A DNA stretch of 64,000 nt from Chloranthus sessilifolius (taxonomy: Eukaryota > Streptophyta > Magnoliopsida > Chloranthales > Chloranthaceae). This document shows positions 1-11,309 of the stretch, one piece after another. Position numbers and translations under genes: made by a program. Each line of letters begins with the position of its first letter. Position 1 is the stretch's first letter. The stretch spans positions 71,643,597-71,707,596 of the forward strand of contig CM037590.1 in NCBI GenBank assembly GCA_021018995.1. The letters run 5' to 3'. The notes below the pieces were generated by a model. It was not told the origin of the DNA, ran no database searches, and saw only the letters and a list, made by a program, of their open reading frames with translations.

Positions 1-2
1 AG

Positions 3-816
3 GATTTTGTTAAGGCACAGAGTAAAGAACTGCCTGCTGCCCTTCAACAAGGGAAAAATAAAGAGATTGTAGTTGAGCCTCAGCAGGAGATAAAAATAGA
101 AAAAAGAAAAAAACAAAAGTTCAGCCATGGGCTTGCAGCTGAGGAACCAGCAGTACCACAGCTGCCATTTCCTCAAGCTTTGAGTGGCCCTGCCCCTTTT
201 GATAAGGGTCAGGCACAGATCGAGGAAATGATGGAGACCTTTAAGCATGTCAAGATAAATTTACCCCTACTTGATGCAATCCGACAGGTCCCAGCCTATG
301 CAAAGTTTCTGAAAGACCTCTATACTCAGAAAAGGAAGGCCAGAGGCCATTTGTCCAAGAAGGTCTTTGCGACTGATACAGTGAATTCTGTATTAACCAT
401 GACAATACCTGAGAAGTTGCAAGACCCAGGGATACCCACTATTCCTTGTATTATTGGTGACCACACAATTGGAAGGGCCCTTTTGGACCTTGTTAGCCAG
501 TGTTAACCTGCTGCCATACAATGTATATCAGCAGTTAGGTTTGGGGGAGTTGAAGCCCACCCCCATTGTTCTATTGATGGCTGATAGGTCCGAGAGGAAA
601 CTCATGGGAGTGGTCGAGGATGTCCTAGTGGGGGTAGACAAGCTCTTCTATCCTGCAGACTTCCTTATCTTGGACATGGGCTGCAACAAGAGTACATCTC
701 CGATACCTATTATTCTGGGCAAACCATTCTTGGCCACTGCCAATGCATGCATTCAATGCAGGTCTGGAATCATGGAGGTCACTTTCGGACATATGAAAGT
801 TGAGCTTAATGTATAA
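3..816 (+). pseudogene. Element A gag tail and aspartic protease region
   Basis: The open frame starts at the window edge with a charged, Lys/Gln-rich linker. It continues into the conserved Athila segment with EEMMETFKHVKINLPLLDAI and VPAYAKFLKDL, just before the protease. The protease follows with IPCIIGDHTIGRALLDL and later IPIILGKPFLATANA, the usual plant retropepsin ending. It matures the element polyprotein in family members. The region is fossil and not a single open frame. Element C at 45139-45830 carries the homologous segment. Confidence 0.8.
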
Positions 817-855
817 CAAAGGCAAAGCACCTCTGACAATGAGGAATGCTTTGCA

Positions 856-2700
856 GTGGATGTACTAGAAGAAATTGTTGAAGAAGAACTGCACACTCTG
901 CTGGAATGGAGCAATATTGCCACTGATTTAACTGAAGTTTGGAACTTGGTGGAGGAAGGAAGCCTAGCTTTGATGCCAGAAGACATACCCCTAGTGAAGT
1001 CTTCTGTGGGCTTAGTGCAGCATTCCAATTGGAAACCTACATTGCTGCCCCTTCCTCCAACCAACAATACACCAATCCTGCCATCCATACAACAAGCCCC
1101 TGATCTGGAGCTCAAGAAGCTACCAGCGACATTAAAATATGCTTTCCTCGAGAAAGAAGAGAAACTTCATGTGATTATCTCCTCTTCTCTTACCAGTGAG
1201 CAAGAGGAGTTGCTAATAGTTTTGAGGAAGCAGAAGAAAGCAATTGGCTGGACCATTGCTGATCTGGGAAGAATTGATGCATCAATCTGTATGCATAGGA
1301 TTCATCTAGAGGAGGGCTCAACACCCTCCAGGGAAATGCAGAGGAAACTTAATCCTCACATTCAGGAGGTGGTTCTGAAAGAAATCATTAAGTTACTGGA
1401 TGCAGGGGTAATTTACCCCATCTCTGATTCTGAATGGGTGGCACCAATCCAGGTGGTACCCAAGAAATCTGGCATAACAGTGATCACAACCGACTCTGGA
1501 GAGTTAAGACAAGCCAGGGAGACCACTGGCTGGAGAGTTTGCATCGATTATAAAAAACTCAACTCTAAGACCAAAAAAGACCACTTCCCTCTCCCTTTTA
1601 TTGATCAAATTTTGGACAAGTTGGCTGGGAAGGCTTTTTACTGTTTTCTTGATGGGTACTCAGGATACAATCAGATCCCTGTGCACCCCCTTGATCAAGA
1701 GAAAACTACATTTACTTGTCCTTTTGGCACCTTTGCTTACAGAAGGATGCCTTTTGAACTGTGTAATGCCCCTGCCACCTTTCAGAGGTGTATGTATGCC
1801 ATTTTTTCTGATATGATTGATAAATTCTTGGAAATTTTCAAGGATGACTTTTCGGTCTATGGGGATAGCTTTGACCAATGTCTACAATACCTCCATCAAG
1901 TCCTACAAAGATGTGAAGAGACCAATTTGGTCTTAAGTTGGGAGAAGAGCCACTTCATGGAAACACAAGGAATTGTGTTGGGCCATGTAGTCTCCAAAGA
2001 TGGAATTGAGGTAGACAAGGCCAACGTTGACCTCATTAAAAATCTGCCCCCTCTAAGAACAGTCAAGCAAATCAGATCCTTCCTTGGCCATGCTGGATTC
2101 TACAGGAGGTTTATCAAAGACTTCAGCAAAATTGCTAAACCATTATGCCACCTGCTCTGCCAGGATGTGCCCTTTGATTTCTCTGCTGAATGTTTGAAGG
2201 CTTTTGAAACTTTGAAAATTTGCCTCACCTCAGCCCCTGTACTCCAAACACCTGATTATACCCTGCCCTTTGAGTTGATGTGTGATGCATCTGACTTAGC
2301 AATAGGTGCTGTCTTGGGCCAGAGAAAGGATAAGATGCCTGTGGTCATTGCATATCTAAGCAAATCACTTGCTGAAGCTCAACTGAACTACACAACTACT
2401 GAGAAAGAACTTCTGGCAGTGGTTTTTGCTGTGGACAAGTTTAGACCTTACCTACTTGGGTCTAAAACTGTCATCTTTACTGACCATTCAACATTAAAGT
2501 ACCTACTGTCCAAGAAGGATGCAAAGCCCAGATTAATTAGATGGATACTCCTGTTGCAGGAGTTTGACATCGAAATCAAAGACAAGAAAGGTGTAGAAAA
2601 TGTGGTGGCTGACCACTTGTCCAGAATTATGTTGGAGAAAGATGTTGATGACCTCACTACAAATGATGTATTCCCAGGTGAGCAATTGTTTGCCATCCAA
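856..2700 (+). pseudogene. Element A reverse transcriptase and RNase H
   Basis: This is a long open stretch. An N-terminal linker is followed by RT fingers ([32 protein letters not shown]), palm ([24 protein letters not shown]) and the catalytic-box position in the [17 protein letters not shown] segment. The connection has the usual [25 protein letters not shown] motif. RNase H is recognisable by [31 protein letters not shown] and VADHLSRI. In family members this enzyme copies the genomic RNA into DNA in a cytoplasmic particle. It is the best-preserved pol in the window but still part of a broken element. Confidence 0.85.
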
Positions 2701-3927
2701 TCTTTAGTTCCTTGGTATACACATATTGTCAATTATCTAGTTATAGGTAAGATCCCTTCCCATTGGACAAAAATGGATAAAGACCTATTTTTCTCACAAG
2801 TCAAATTCTTTTTTTAGGAGGAACCTTGCTTGTACAAGTATTGTGCAGACCAAATTATTTGGAAATGTGTTCCCGAAAGTGATATCCCCAGTATTCTGAC
2901 CATGTGCCATGAAAATGCCTGTTGGGGTCACTTTAGCGGGAGAAAAACAGCTGACAAAGTGTTGCAGTGTGGTTTCTATTGGCCTTCTCTTTTCTGAGAT
3001 GCCCATACACACTGCAAGGCCTATGAAAGATGTCAGAAACTAGGAGGGCTGTCTAAACGAAATTCAATGCCTTTACAGCCCATCCTTGTTGTAGAACTGT
3101 TTGATGTATGGGGTATTGATTTTATGGGCCCCTTTCCTCCTTCAAATGGTTTTCATTTTATCTTAGTGGCAGTGGACTATGTTTCCAAATGGGTAGAAGC
3201 CATTGCCACAAAAACTAATGATAATCAGGTGGTCCTCAAGTTCATAAAGCAGAATATCTTCTCCAGATTTGGTACCCCTAGAGCCATTATAAGTGATGGG
3301 GGAAGCCATTTCTGTAACAGAAATTTCGAGAGCTTGCTCAAGAAATATTCTGTCACCCATAGGATTGCTACTCCCTACCACCCACAAACTAGTGGGCAAG
3401 TTGAAATTTCAAATAGGGAGATCAAGCATATCCTTGAGAAGACTGTGAGGACTGATAGGAAGGATTGGGCTGACAAGCCTAATGATGCACTGTGGGCTTA
3501 TAGGACTGCCTATAAGACCCCCATCGGTATGTCTCCTTTCAGACTGATTTATGGCAAGGCCTGTCATCTCCCAGTGGAGTTAGAACATAAGGCCTATTGG
3601 GCCATTAAACATTTAAATTTAGATCTAACTTCTGCTGGTCATCACAGGTTGCTGCAGCTGTTGGAATTGGAAGAACTAAGGATGGATGCATATGCCAATG
3701 CAAGGATCTATAAGGAAAGGTCCAAAGCTTTCTTTGACAAAGGGCTGTTGAGAAAGAGTTTCAATGCTGGTGATAAGGTTTGGTTGTTTAACTCCAAACT
3801 TAAATTTTTTCCAGGCAAATTGAAATCCAGATGGGAAGGTCCTTACATTGTCATGCATGTTTCCCCATCTGGTGCTGTGGAAATCAATGATCCTAAATCT
3901 GGGAGACTCTTAAAGGTGAATGGTTAA
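2701..3927 (+). pseudogene. Element A integrase
   Basis: Part of an N-terminal zinc-finger region is followed by the catalytic core. The core shows [11 protein letters not shown], a later [10 protein letters not shown] (the second acidic residue context) and [22 protein letters not shown] (the glutamate context of the D,D-35-E triad). After the core come the [41 protein letters not shown] stretch and a short C-terminal end, with no chromodomain, as in Athila-type elements. The element is a fossil, with a small number of breaks in this part. Confidence 0.85.
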
Positions 3928-5148
3928 AGGCTTAAGCCTTGTTTCGAAAAACCTACCGGCCTTTTGGACACCATTCACTGTAAAGGGGATCCTTCTTCAA
4001 ACTGATTCCACAGGTGTGTCATTGCTGTAGCATATGTACTTAGTTTTTGGTTGATTTATCTTGCTCTCTTTAGTTTCTATTCTCTAGGATTTGCTAGTGA
4101 CCTTATCTAAATTTTTGCCCTATCTGTTTTTGAACTTTTAATGTTTCGCTTGCTTCCTACTATTTTTGAATTGATAGCTTCTGTTGAATGCCTAATGTGG
4201 GAGGTCATTTTCGTTGTCCTTGAGTGTATGATTGAGTTTACATATGACTAAAGACAGTCATAGGAGAGGGTCATGCCCAGGATTCAACCATAGCAAACAT
4301 GCAAAAGGGCAGAACAGAGAGCACATGCTCTCTGTTTTATACCTTACTGTCGTTGGGTCCAAAATGGAAGCCTGGGAGACTATCGCGAGATTCATATGCT
4401 CTCGCGAGGTTAAAAGAGGAAGCCTGGAAACCTATCGCGAGGTTAAAGGAGGAAGTCTGAGAGAAGTTCGCGCAGTTCACCTGGACACATTCTATTCGCT
4501 GTCGCGAGATTCATGTGTAGCTGAGAGCCTCTCGTGCAATTCATATAGAGCCATACATTACCTGTAGCGAGATTATCAGGCTGTCGTGAGGTTCACAAGA
4601 TAAACTGGGAGAATCTCGCGTAATTCAACAGAAATATTCCATTTATTGTCGCGAGATTCTAAGTCTGTCGCAAGATTCAAGATGAACCTTAGAGCTTTTC
4701 GCGCAATCCAAATAGAGCCTTAGGAACCGCTCGCGCAATTCACATGAATTAATCTCACTCTGTCGCGTGCTCCAAGGTCTCGACTTTAGAGATTGTCGCT
4801 CAATCCAGATGTAATCAACACCCTCGCTAGGTTTATTTCCAACCTCGCGACCAGATGTTCCAAAGCGTGCCGAGCTTCGTGATAAGTATTTCAACCCCAC
4901 GCTTTGTCCCTTTTTCATTATCTGCTTCCTTCTTCCCTCTGCAAAATCCTAGCTTCTGCCGCTCTCCCCTCTCCCGTCCAGCATCACTCCTACAGCTCAT
5001 CATTCACTTCACAACTCTACAGAGTTGTTCCTATCATCACCCCCATCCATTGCCCTCTACTCTGAGATCTTGAGGTGCCATATGCGTCAAATCAAACCAA
5101 ACCCTAGCTCTCCATCTCCATTGCTCATACTAGAGGACAGTGTTAGAA
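3928..5148 (+). promoter_or_regulatory. Element A spacer between pol and accessory ORF; putative internal promoter and leader
   Basis: This is 1.2 kb without a credible gene. The first 300 bases are T-rich and unremarkable. From about 4380 to 4860 there is a dense cluster of TCGCGA and near matches such as TCGCGAGATTC and TCGCGCAATTC. The last 280 bases are CT-rich like a plant 5' UTR, and AAACCCTAG (telo-box) lies at 5099-5107, about 40 bases before the accessory start. The shared motif with the U3 of the LTR suggests an internal promoter for the accessory ORF. That is inference; no clear TATA box is visible. Confidence 0.5.
4380..4860. repeat. Cluster of TCGCGA-type palindromes (element A)
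   Basis: Exact TCGCGA lies at 4383, 4402, 4435 and 4502. Many near matches such as TCGCGCAATTC, TCGCAAGATTC and TCGCGTGCTCC follow to about 4860, spaced 20-60 bases apart. The same degenerate motif recurs in 8580-8670 and in the U3 of the LTR at 11310-11890, and I did not see it in the coding part. This is direct observation; the role is unknown. Confidence 0.75.
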
Positions 5149-6018
5149 ATGGCTCCCAAAATTGCATAAAAAAGAAAGGAGAAGGACAAGGACCCTGCAG
5201 AGACCACCCCTAAAAAGGCTAAGACTACAAAGTCCCCCAAAAAAGGAAAGGAAGTGGTTGAGGAGGCGGCGGTACCAACCACTAAGTTCTCTACCCCTTC
5301 TGAGCTCATGGAGTCAATCCCATTAGAGCCTGAAATAGCCTTTGATGTACCCTTTTTTGAGAAAGAACCTCTCTCTGCCCCTGCAATACAGTTCATAAGC
5401 AAAGCGGGCCTGATGCCATTGATGAGAGAAATTCCAGCACTAGCCTACCCAAGGCTTGTGCAGCTGTTTTACCAACACATCAAAGTCAAGAAGGGCAACG
5501 ATGGACAAGAGTGCTTGCTGGTGATGATTGACGATTTTGATTTGTTAGTGAGCCCTAAGATGATTGCTGAAGTATTGGGCATCCCAGCAGCATTCAATCC
5601 TAGCTGTGGATATGGCCCCCCTCTGCGTGCATCAATTGACACAATTGTAAGGGCCCTAACAAGAGGATTAAAAGCCACCGGGGACTCAATCAAAAGGAGG
5701 GAACTAGAACCTGAACTGTTGTTCATTGACCAAGTCCTGCGGAAGAACATCTATTGCTCAGGGCATCAGCAGGAGAGGAGAACCCCCATTGCGGATGCTG
5801 TCTACTCCTATCACATGGGCCATGGCTTCCATGCAGCCTGGCTAATTTTTGAGGCTATGAAAGGCACAGTGGCAAAATTAGGGTCAAATAAGAAGCCTCA
5901 CACCCTACCCTATGCAAGAATCATCACCTTGCTGCTAATCAAGGGGGGCTACAAGATAGGAAGGACCGAGCAGACCACCACCCTTACCCCTACTACCTTT
6001 GCCAAGAGGCAATGGTGA
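5149..6018 (+). pseudogene. Element A accessory ORF3, N-terminal conserved domain (plant transposon-type protein)
   Basis: It begins with MAPK and a Lys-rich stretch, then the conserved domain: FISKAGLMPL, AYPRLVQLFYQH, a LLFIDQVL helix, and LPYARIITLLLIKGGYKI near the end. The same landmarks appear at 18008-19375 (element B) and 40576-41904 (element F). The position after pol equals the 3' ORF of Athila elements, sometimes called env-like. I see no signal peptide or transmembrane segment here, so I do not call it an envelope. The domain resembles what databases label putative plant transposon protein, of unknown function. This copy is broken. Confidence 0.72.
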
Positions 6019-6121
6019 ATCAGCATGAGGTTGATGGGGGGTCAGAAAAAGAAGAAAGCTGAGGCTCAGGCCCTGCCCAAGCAAGCAGAAGTTTGAATCG
6101 AGTCTACCCACCTTTACAGCG

Positions 6122-7573
6122 GTGCCTCCAGAGCTCATCACTTCCATCCCTGCAACAGCACCCACACCCCCTCCACCTTTTATTCCTGCATCCTCTACTC
6201 CTCTTGCATCCATCTCTCACCCCCCTCTGATTCCATTCTTCATGCCCACTCCCCCTTCACCTGTGCTTGGTCCATGGGAGGACTCCCCTTCCCCTACCTT
6301 ACCACAGTACATTGCCACAATTCCCCCCTCCATTCCAACTAAGCACCATTTCCCACTCATCTCCTACAAGAAACGAAAACCTACTCAGACCATCCCACCC
6401 ATCTCCCAGACACCACCCTCAATACCTTCTATCTCCATTGACCCACCCCACCTTGAAGAAACCACCACTCCAGCCATATCTACTATATCTCCTCTCCCCG
6501 ACATAGACTTAACCCTAAACACATCCATAGGCTTCCAAGCCTTCATCTCTACATTCCTTGAAACCATGCCTACCTACTACACCCCTCTGTCAGACTCTCC
6601 AACTACCTCACAGCACCTTTCCCCAGAACCCCACTCTTCCCCTCCCTCCACTTTCCATCATGCTCCTTCCTCCCCTTTCCAACCAGTACCCTCTTCTTCC
6701 CAAACCCCACCTCCTAGCTTTGACACACTAACCCTCGTCCTACCCCTGATCCAAGACATCCAAGCCCAGTTATCCACTAATAATCACAAACAGGACCAGA
6801 TGCAGGCTGAACTCACCTCCATCCAATCCACCCTACACACCTTAACCACTCCACCCATCCCTACCCCAACCGCTTCAACCCCCCTGGTGTTGTTCACTGA
6901 CAAGATCACCCAAACAGACTTCCCTCCTGAATCATTACCCCTCCCACCATCACCATTACCTCTTCCCCACCCTTTTCCTTTACCCCTTTTCACCTTTCCA
7001 ATTTTCCATCCCCCATCACCCCCATCCCCTGTTGAGCCTACACCCTTCACTTTTCCCCCTATATCCTCCATTCCCCCTCTTATCCTACCCCCTCCCACCT
7101 TCTCTGCTAAATCTACCCAAACAGACCCAGAACCTGACCCCATTCCCCCACCACTTGACTTCCCTACTATCATTCTCCCTTCCCCCCAGGACCAAGCACA
7201 CTTCGCTCCTTTCACCTCCTATCTGCCAATTGCACCCAAACATCATTTCTATAGCCCTCCTTACCTCACCATCCTACATCAAATGCGGGATAATGCTTAC
7301 CTGAGGAAGGATTTCCTGAGAGGTATGGCCAAGCTACGCCAATCAATTGAGACCCCCCTGCTGGAGAAGATTGATGAGATGACGGAGGCCCACAGTGAGC
7401 AACTACTAGACATCTCCTTGGGGTGGAAAAATATTATGGAGGAATATCGGAAGACGAAAGCTTCAGCTACTTATTATCAGATTAATTGGGAGTATGAGAA
7501 ATCTAATGCTGCTGCAGCGACTGCCCGGGCAAGAATGCTTGAAAAACGACTTAACAATGCCCAGGAATTCTAA
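6122..7573 (+). CDS. Element A accessory region: Pro-rich linker with C-terminal coiled coil
   Basis: This is an open frame of 483 residues that is very rich in Pro, Ser and Thr for about 350 residues, then helical and charged (KDFLRGMAKLRQSIETPLLEKIDEMTE onward), ending in an Ala/Arg/Glu coiled coil. Two copies of the short motif K-(S/I)-T-Q-T-D occur at 6902-6919 and 7109-7126. It is most likely the middle part of the accessory protein whose conserved N-terminal domain lies just upstream. The coiled coil resembles the C-terminal coil of the B and D accessory frames in type but not clearly in sequence. Function unknown. Confidence 0.6.
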   Translation: MPPELITSIPATAPTPPPPFIPASSTPLASISHPPLIPFFMPTPPSPVLGPWEDSPSPTLPQYIATIPPSIPTKHHFPLISYKKRKPTQTIPPISQTPPSIPSISIDPPHLEETTTPAISTISPLPDIDLTLNTSIGFQAFISTFLETMPTYYTPLSDSPTTSQHLSPEPHSSPPSTFHHAPSSPFQPVPSSSQTPPPSFDTLTLVLPLIQDIQAQLSTNNHKQDQMQAELTSIQSTLHTLTTPPIPTPTASTPLVLFTDKITQTDFPPESLPLPPSPLPLPHPFPLPLFTFPIFHPPSPPSPVEPTPFTFPPISSIPPLILPPPTFSAKSTQTDPEPDPIPPPLDFPTIILPSPQDQAHFAPFTSYLPIAPKHHFYSPPYLTILHQMRDNAYLRKDFLRGMAKLRQSIETPLLEKIDEMTEAHSEQLLDISLGWKNIMEEYRKTKASATYYQINWEYEKSNAAAATARARMLEKRLNNAQEF

Positions 7574-8241
7574 AAAATCTAAAAGGAGATCCATGAGACT
7601 GACGCCCTCAAATTTAAAGTCTAGATAGCCTCATTGGAATTCGCATTGGCCGCTGTCAGAAATGAACCTTACCACCCAACCCCACTCTCTGTTCATGTGC
7701 CTCAACCTGCGCCAACTACTACTCTAGCTCCACCTGCCCAGTCTGAGGAGGCACCACCTAAGCCCCAACAAGATAAAGGAAAAGCTCCTGCTTCACCTCC
7801 TAAGGAGCAGCCTCCATCTACTGAGCAACCTACCCCTACCACGGCCTCTGCTGAACCTCCACAAGAACAAACTTATCCTCAGTGGAGGAAAGTCACAGCC
7901 AAGAGGTCTGCTCCCAAAGCTGTTCCTTTAAAAATTGGCAAAGAGCTTGCCCATCAAGAGGCACAACCCCCAAACGAGTCCTTTGAAAAGGAAAGTCACC
8001 AGTGGTCCCCACTGAGGAACCCAAGGCTGAAGGCAAAGGAAAATCCCCTGCCACCCCCCCTGCTAAGCGTAAAGGCAAAGCCCCTCAAGAACCCAAGGAA
8101 CCAAAAGCTCCCAAAGCACCAAAAGTAAGGGTGAGGGCACCTAAAGCTCCAACTGCGGTGAAAACATCAGCCGAGAAGAAAGAGGCAAGGGAGGAGAAGA
8201 AGAAAGAGGACAGAGCTGCCCTTAAGGCAAAGGCTAAATAG
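7574..8241 (+). pseudogene. Element A accessory region: Pro/Glu-rich to Lys-rich tail
   Basis: The coding pattern continues after the coiled coil with a Pro/Thr/Glu-rich stretch (PPAQSEEAPPKPQQDKGKAP) and then a strongly basic tail of KAPK/PKAPKV repeats ending in a Glu/Lys helix. A basic tail of this kind would suit nucleic-acid binding or nuclear targeting, which is inference from composition. The stretch is broken and its exact extent is uncertain. Confidence 0.5.
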
Positions 8242-8917
8242 ATGGGCTAGGATTTCCTTACAGATTCTGATTCAGATTATATCCTAGCTTCTAGATTGTA
8301 TCTTAGGTTTTTCTTCTTGTCATTCCACTTGTAACTATTTCTATTCCACTTTAATCGAAATTCTAGTTTTATCTATTGCTTTGTTCTGTGTGTTTCTTTC
8401 TGATTGTTTGTTACTTGTGATTTTATTCTTTTTGCCATTCATGGAGAAGAGTTTTTGGGGGGATTATTTTTCTTTGAACCAGTAATCCATGTCACGGAGA
8501 TGGTGTTTATATAAATTTGTGCACTTACCTGCTTCCGGGATTGCAATGGCTCCTTCTTCAAATTGATGTGCCATCATAAGTGTACCTCGCGAAGATCCCC
8601 AGCTTAGCTGCGGGAGAAATGTCCTTTTCTCATCACTTATTGCTCCTTGCGAGGATCCCCGCGCGCTACACTTACCTCTTTAAATACCATGCCTCTCTTT
8701 GGACATTCATTTAATGCTACTTTTCTTTTCCAAAGAGCCAGTTGTGCATTTTCTTCTTTCCCCACACAACCCTCATTTATTGCCAAGTGTGAAAACGGGC
8801 GCAATTTCAATTCCGCCGGTTCATGTTCCCTCGTCCCTCTCTTTTAAACCGGCCCTCAGTCCCTTTTCATCTCATCCCTCCTCTTCTAACCATAGAAGTT
8901 CATACCTCCTCACACAA
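8242..8917 (+). promoter_or_regulatory. Element A spacer with palindrome cluster and TATA-like site before small ORF
   Basis: There is no gene for about 680 bases. A purine run TTTTTGGGGGGATTA lies near 8450 and looks polypurine-tract-like. At 8580-8670 two degenerate repeats of the form CTCGCGAAGATCC...GCGGG carry the element-A palindrome. TTTAAATA near 8680 could be a TATA box, followed by a CT-rich leader up to the ATG at 8918. The set looks like a second internal promoter. Inference. Confidence 0.4.
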
Positions 8918-9274
8918 ATGGCGGATGACAGCCCCTTTGGCTTCCCAATCAAATTTTACCCCATCTGGGACGATCCTCCACTGCCTAAGGAGCCGGACCC
9001 CTTGCAATTTCTCTGGGATGAGTATGACGAGGTCCAGCAGATCCTGGCCAAGGAGGAAAAGAAAAAGAAAAAAAGAGAGAAGTTAGAGGAGAAGAAAAAG
9101 AAAAAAAGAGAAGCGAGAGAAAACAAAAAAGAAAAATATGGCATCACCTGCATCTCCCCCTCCATCTTCCACCAACCCTCCCCCGGCTACACCTTAACCC
9201 CCCCCCGATTTTCTCTTTTTTTTTCCATCTTTTTGTCATATTTTCTTTTTCTTTTAATGAAAGTTTTCTTTTAG
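8918..9274 (+). CDS. Element A small ORF: acidic head, Lys/Glu coiled coil, hydrophobic C-terminus
   Basis: An intact 118-codon frame starts MADDSPFGFP with an ATG in good context after a CT-rich leader. Residues 1-45 are acidic and aromatic (FYPIWDDPP, FLWDEYDEVQQIL), 46-80 are an almost pure Lys/Glu/Arg helix, and about 97-117 are a hydrophobic Phe/Leu/Ile segment near the C-terminus. That architecture resembles a tail-anchored membrane protein. A longer upstream reading exists, but the leader and ATG favour 8918. I do not recognise a family. A chance frame in T-rich DNA could explain the hydrophobic end. Confidence 0.4.
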   Translation: MADDSPFGFPIKFYPIWDDPPLPKEPDPLQFLWDEYDEVQQILAKEEKKKKKREKLEEKKKKKREARENKKEKYGITCISPSIFHQPSPGYTLTPPRFSLFFSIFLSYFLFLLMKVFF

Positions 9275-11060
9275 TTCCATACTGTTCAATTTTGCATTTT
9301 TATTTCTCTCTCTTCTTCTGTGTTTATTTTTGTATGTTTCCTAGGATTCTACCGTTTATTCTCACCTCTGAACCAGTGAGGACACTACTCCTCCTAGGTT
9401 TGGGGGTGTGGCAGGTGGGTCTGCCAATAACATAGTTAACTTAAAGTGCAGTAGAATCATGTGAGTAACATAGAAACGGAGCTGTGTTCACTTAAGAATT
9501 ATGAAAATTAAAGAATTTAAAACTTTTTACAGATCTTTAGACATTATAAATTTCTAAATTTTCACATTTCCATGATGAGAACACCAAGAAAAATCACTGG
9601 TATCAGCACTTAGGGAATCATTGAAGAGAGAAAAAGGTAAGGACATGCTTAAAAGTTCAAAGGAAGACCATCACCAGTGAGAATTGGGCCTACAAAATTT
9701 TTTTATTTGAGGAGTGATTGAGGCAAATTTCTTCTAGCTTTAAGGACTGGCTGAGTCAATGTGTTCACTAAAAGTTAGGTAACTCCAAGTTGAAACAACT
9801 GACAGCACTCATGACACTTAGGAAAGGATCAAGGCCATCTCTTGGACAGTTTGAGCCTAAACAGACCAAACCCTAAAGCAACTGCCCTTGTTCATACACT
9901 CTTTGAGCTTCAAAGTCCAATTTTCTTCAAAACACACCTGAGTACTTGTACCTGAACCTATGGATCTGATTTAACCTTACCCCCACTCTGAGAAGTCAGA
10001 AGGTAAAGGAGAAAGAGTTAAAGATGGACTACCTAGGGTCAACATTGGATGAGTGGAGAAGAATTATTTGAAGTTCTAGCAGTGTAACAACTGAGGAAAA
10101 AGGTGGCAATTCATCAAAGTAAAAACAAAAAAAAAAAATAAAGAGAAGAAAACTGCACCAGAATGAAAAGAAAACAATAATGAAGAGGAGTAAGAGAGGA
10201 ATCAAGAGGAAACATTCATTGGAAAAAAATCAAACAAGAAGAGAAACTGATCACTTCAAATTGAAGATTTCAAAGAAGATGAAAGGAGCTGAATTAAAGA
10301 AGGTGAAGTCATGAATCACCTCATGCACCTACTGATTTTTGAATTTCAAACCCCTTTTTCAACCTTCCAATTCTTTTTATAACCCAATACCATAAGCCAC
10401 ATTACAGCCCAGTTAAAGCCCTTGTGATCCAAGTTGAATGAGCTGTCATGTGGAGATAATGAGTTGTCCAATCTATAGTAAAAATCTGCCAATGATGCCA
10501 GAACTTGAATGCTATGCCTATGCTCATGCTTACAGACCCATTTGGGGGATGTAACTGCTCTTGAGCTTGAGAGAAAATGAAACTCTCAAAAGTTCTTTGT
10601 GAGAATACGCCCTGGAGAGTTTTGGGTCTGATATTGAATGTATTGGGCAGGACCTACAACCTAATTTTTAATTTGATGGTGAGCTCAGTGCTAACACACA
10701 TGCGTAGTTTCCCTGTTGTGAACTGATTGGAAATGCTGTGCTATCATGTAAAGTTTATGTTGCTTAAACATCTGTGCAGACAATGTATTTTAAATTTCCT
10801 ATATTTTTACCGATTCAAGGGTGAACTGATACTCTGTTTCTTGACTGCTAACTTGACAATCTTGCGCTACTGTTAACTGTTTTATTGAGAAGTTTGTGGG
10901 TATCTTCACTGAAAACCCTCAAGAGACTTCACTCCTCCACTAGGGATGACCTAGGGGTTTAAAAGGCTTGGTACATATGCTAAATGTATCCGTGCTCCCT
11001 ACGAAAATGGCATTTAATTTCTGTAGATTTTTAGTGTAGCTTTGCTAAGGGATTAGCAAA
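9275..11060. other. Element A 3' non-coding region
   Basis: No gene is supported on either strand. A polypurine-tract-like AGGTTTGGGGGTGTGG occurs near 9395, about 120 bases after the small ORF. The remainder is A-rich and gives no further signal until the true polypurine tract at 11061. Long 3' non-coding regions of this kind are usual in Athila-type elements. Confidence 0.6.
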
Positions 11061-11077
11061 GATTAGGTTTGGGGGTG
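11061..11077 (+). other. Polypurine tract of element A
   Basis: GATTAGGTTTGGGGGTG lies immediately before the LTR start TGTTA. It is the plus-strand priming site in family members. It is nearly identical to the tract near 9395. Confidence 0.75.
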
Positions 11078-11309
11078 TGTTAAGACCTGAAAAGTACTAC
11101 TTTTCACCCCTTAACTTAATTTTTGTTGGACCCTTAATCATTTAATAAAAATACTTTAAGCCTGTTCTGCAGGTAATAAAAAGCAGCTGCAATAAAGCAT
11201 TAATCCTACTAAGGAGCCCACTTTTGCCCCAGAAGTCTCCCAGAAGAATGGAAGACAGAGAGCCTGACTGCATGAAGGCAGAGCACAATAGCAGCAAAGA
11301 AAGAAATGA

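Noticed and set aside
6784-7215. Minus-strand Gly/Val-rich frame opposite the Pro-rich part of element A
   Set aside because: It is the antisense shadow of a Pro-rich coding stretch, which automatically yields a Gly-rich open frame.
5149-8241. Calling the element A accessory region a retroviral envelope gene
   Set aside because: No signal peptide, furin-like site or transmembrane segment is visible. The conserved domain matches the soluble accessory proteins of B and F.
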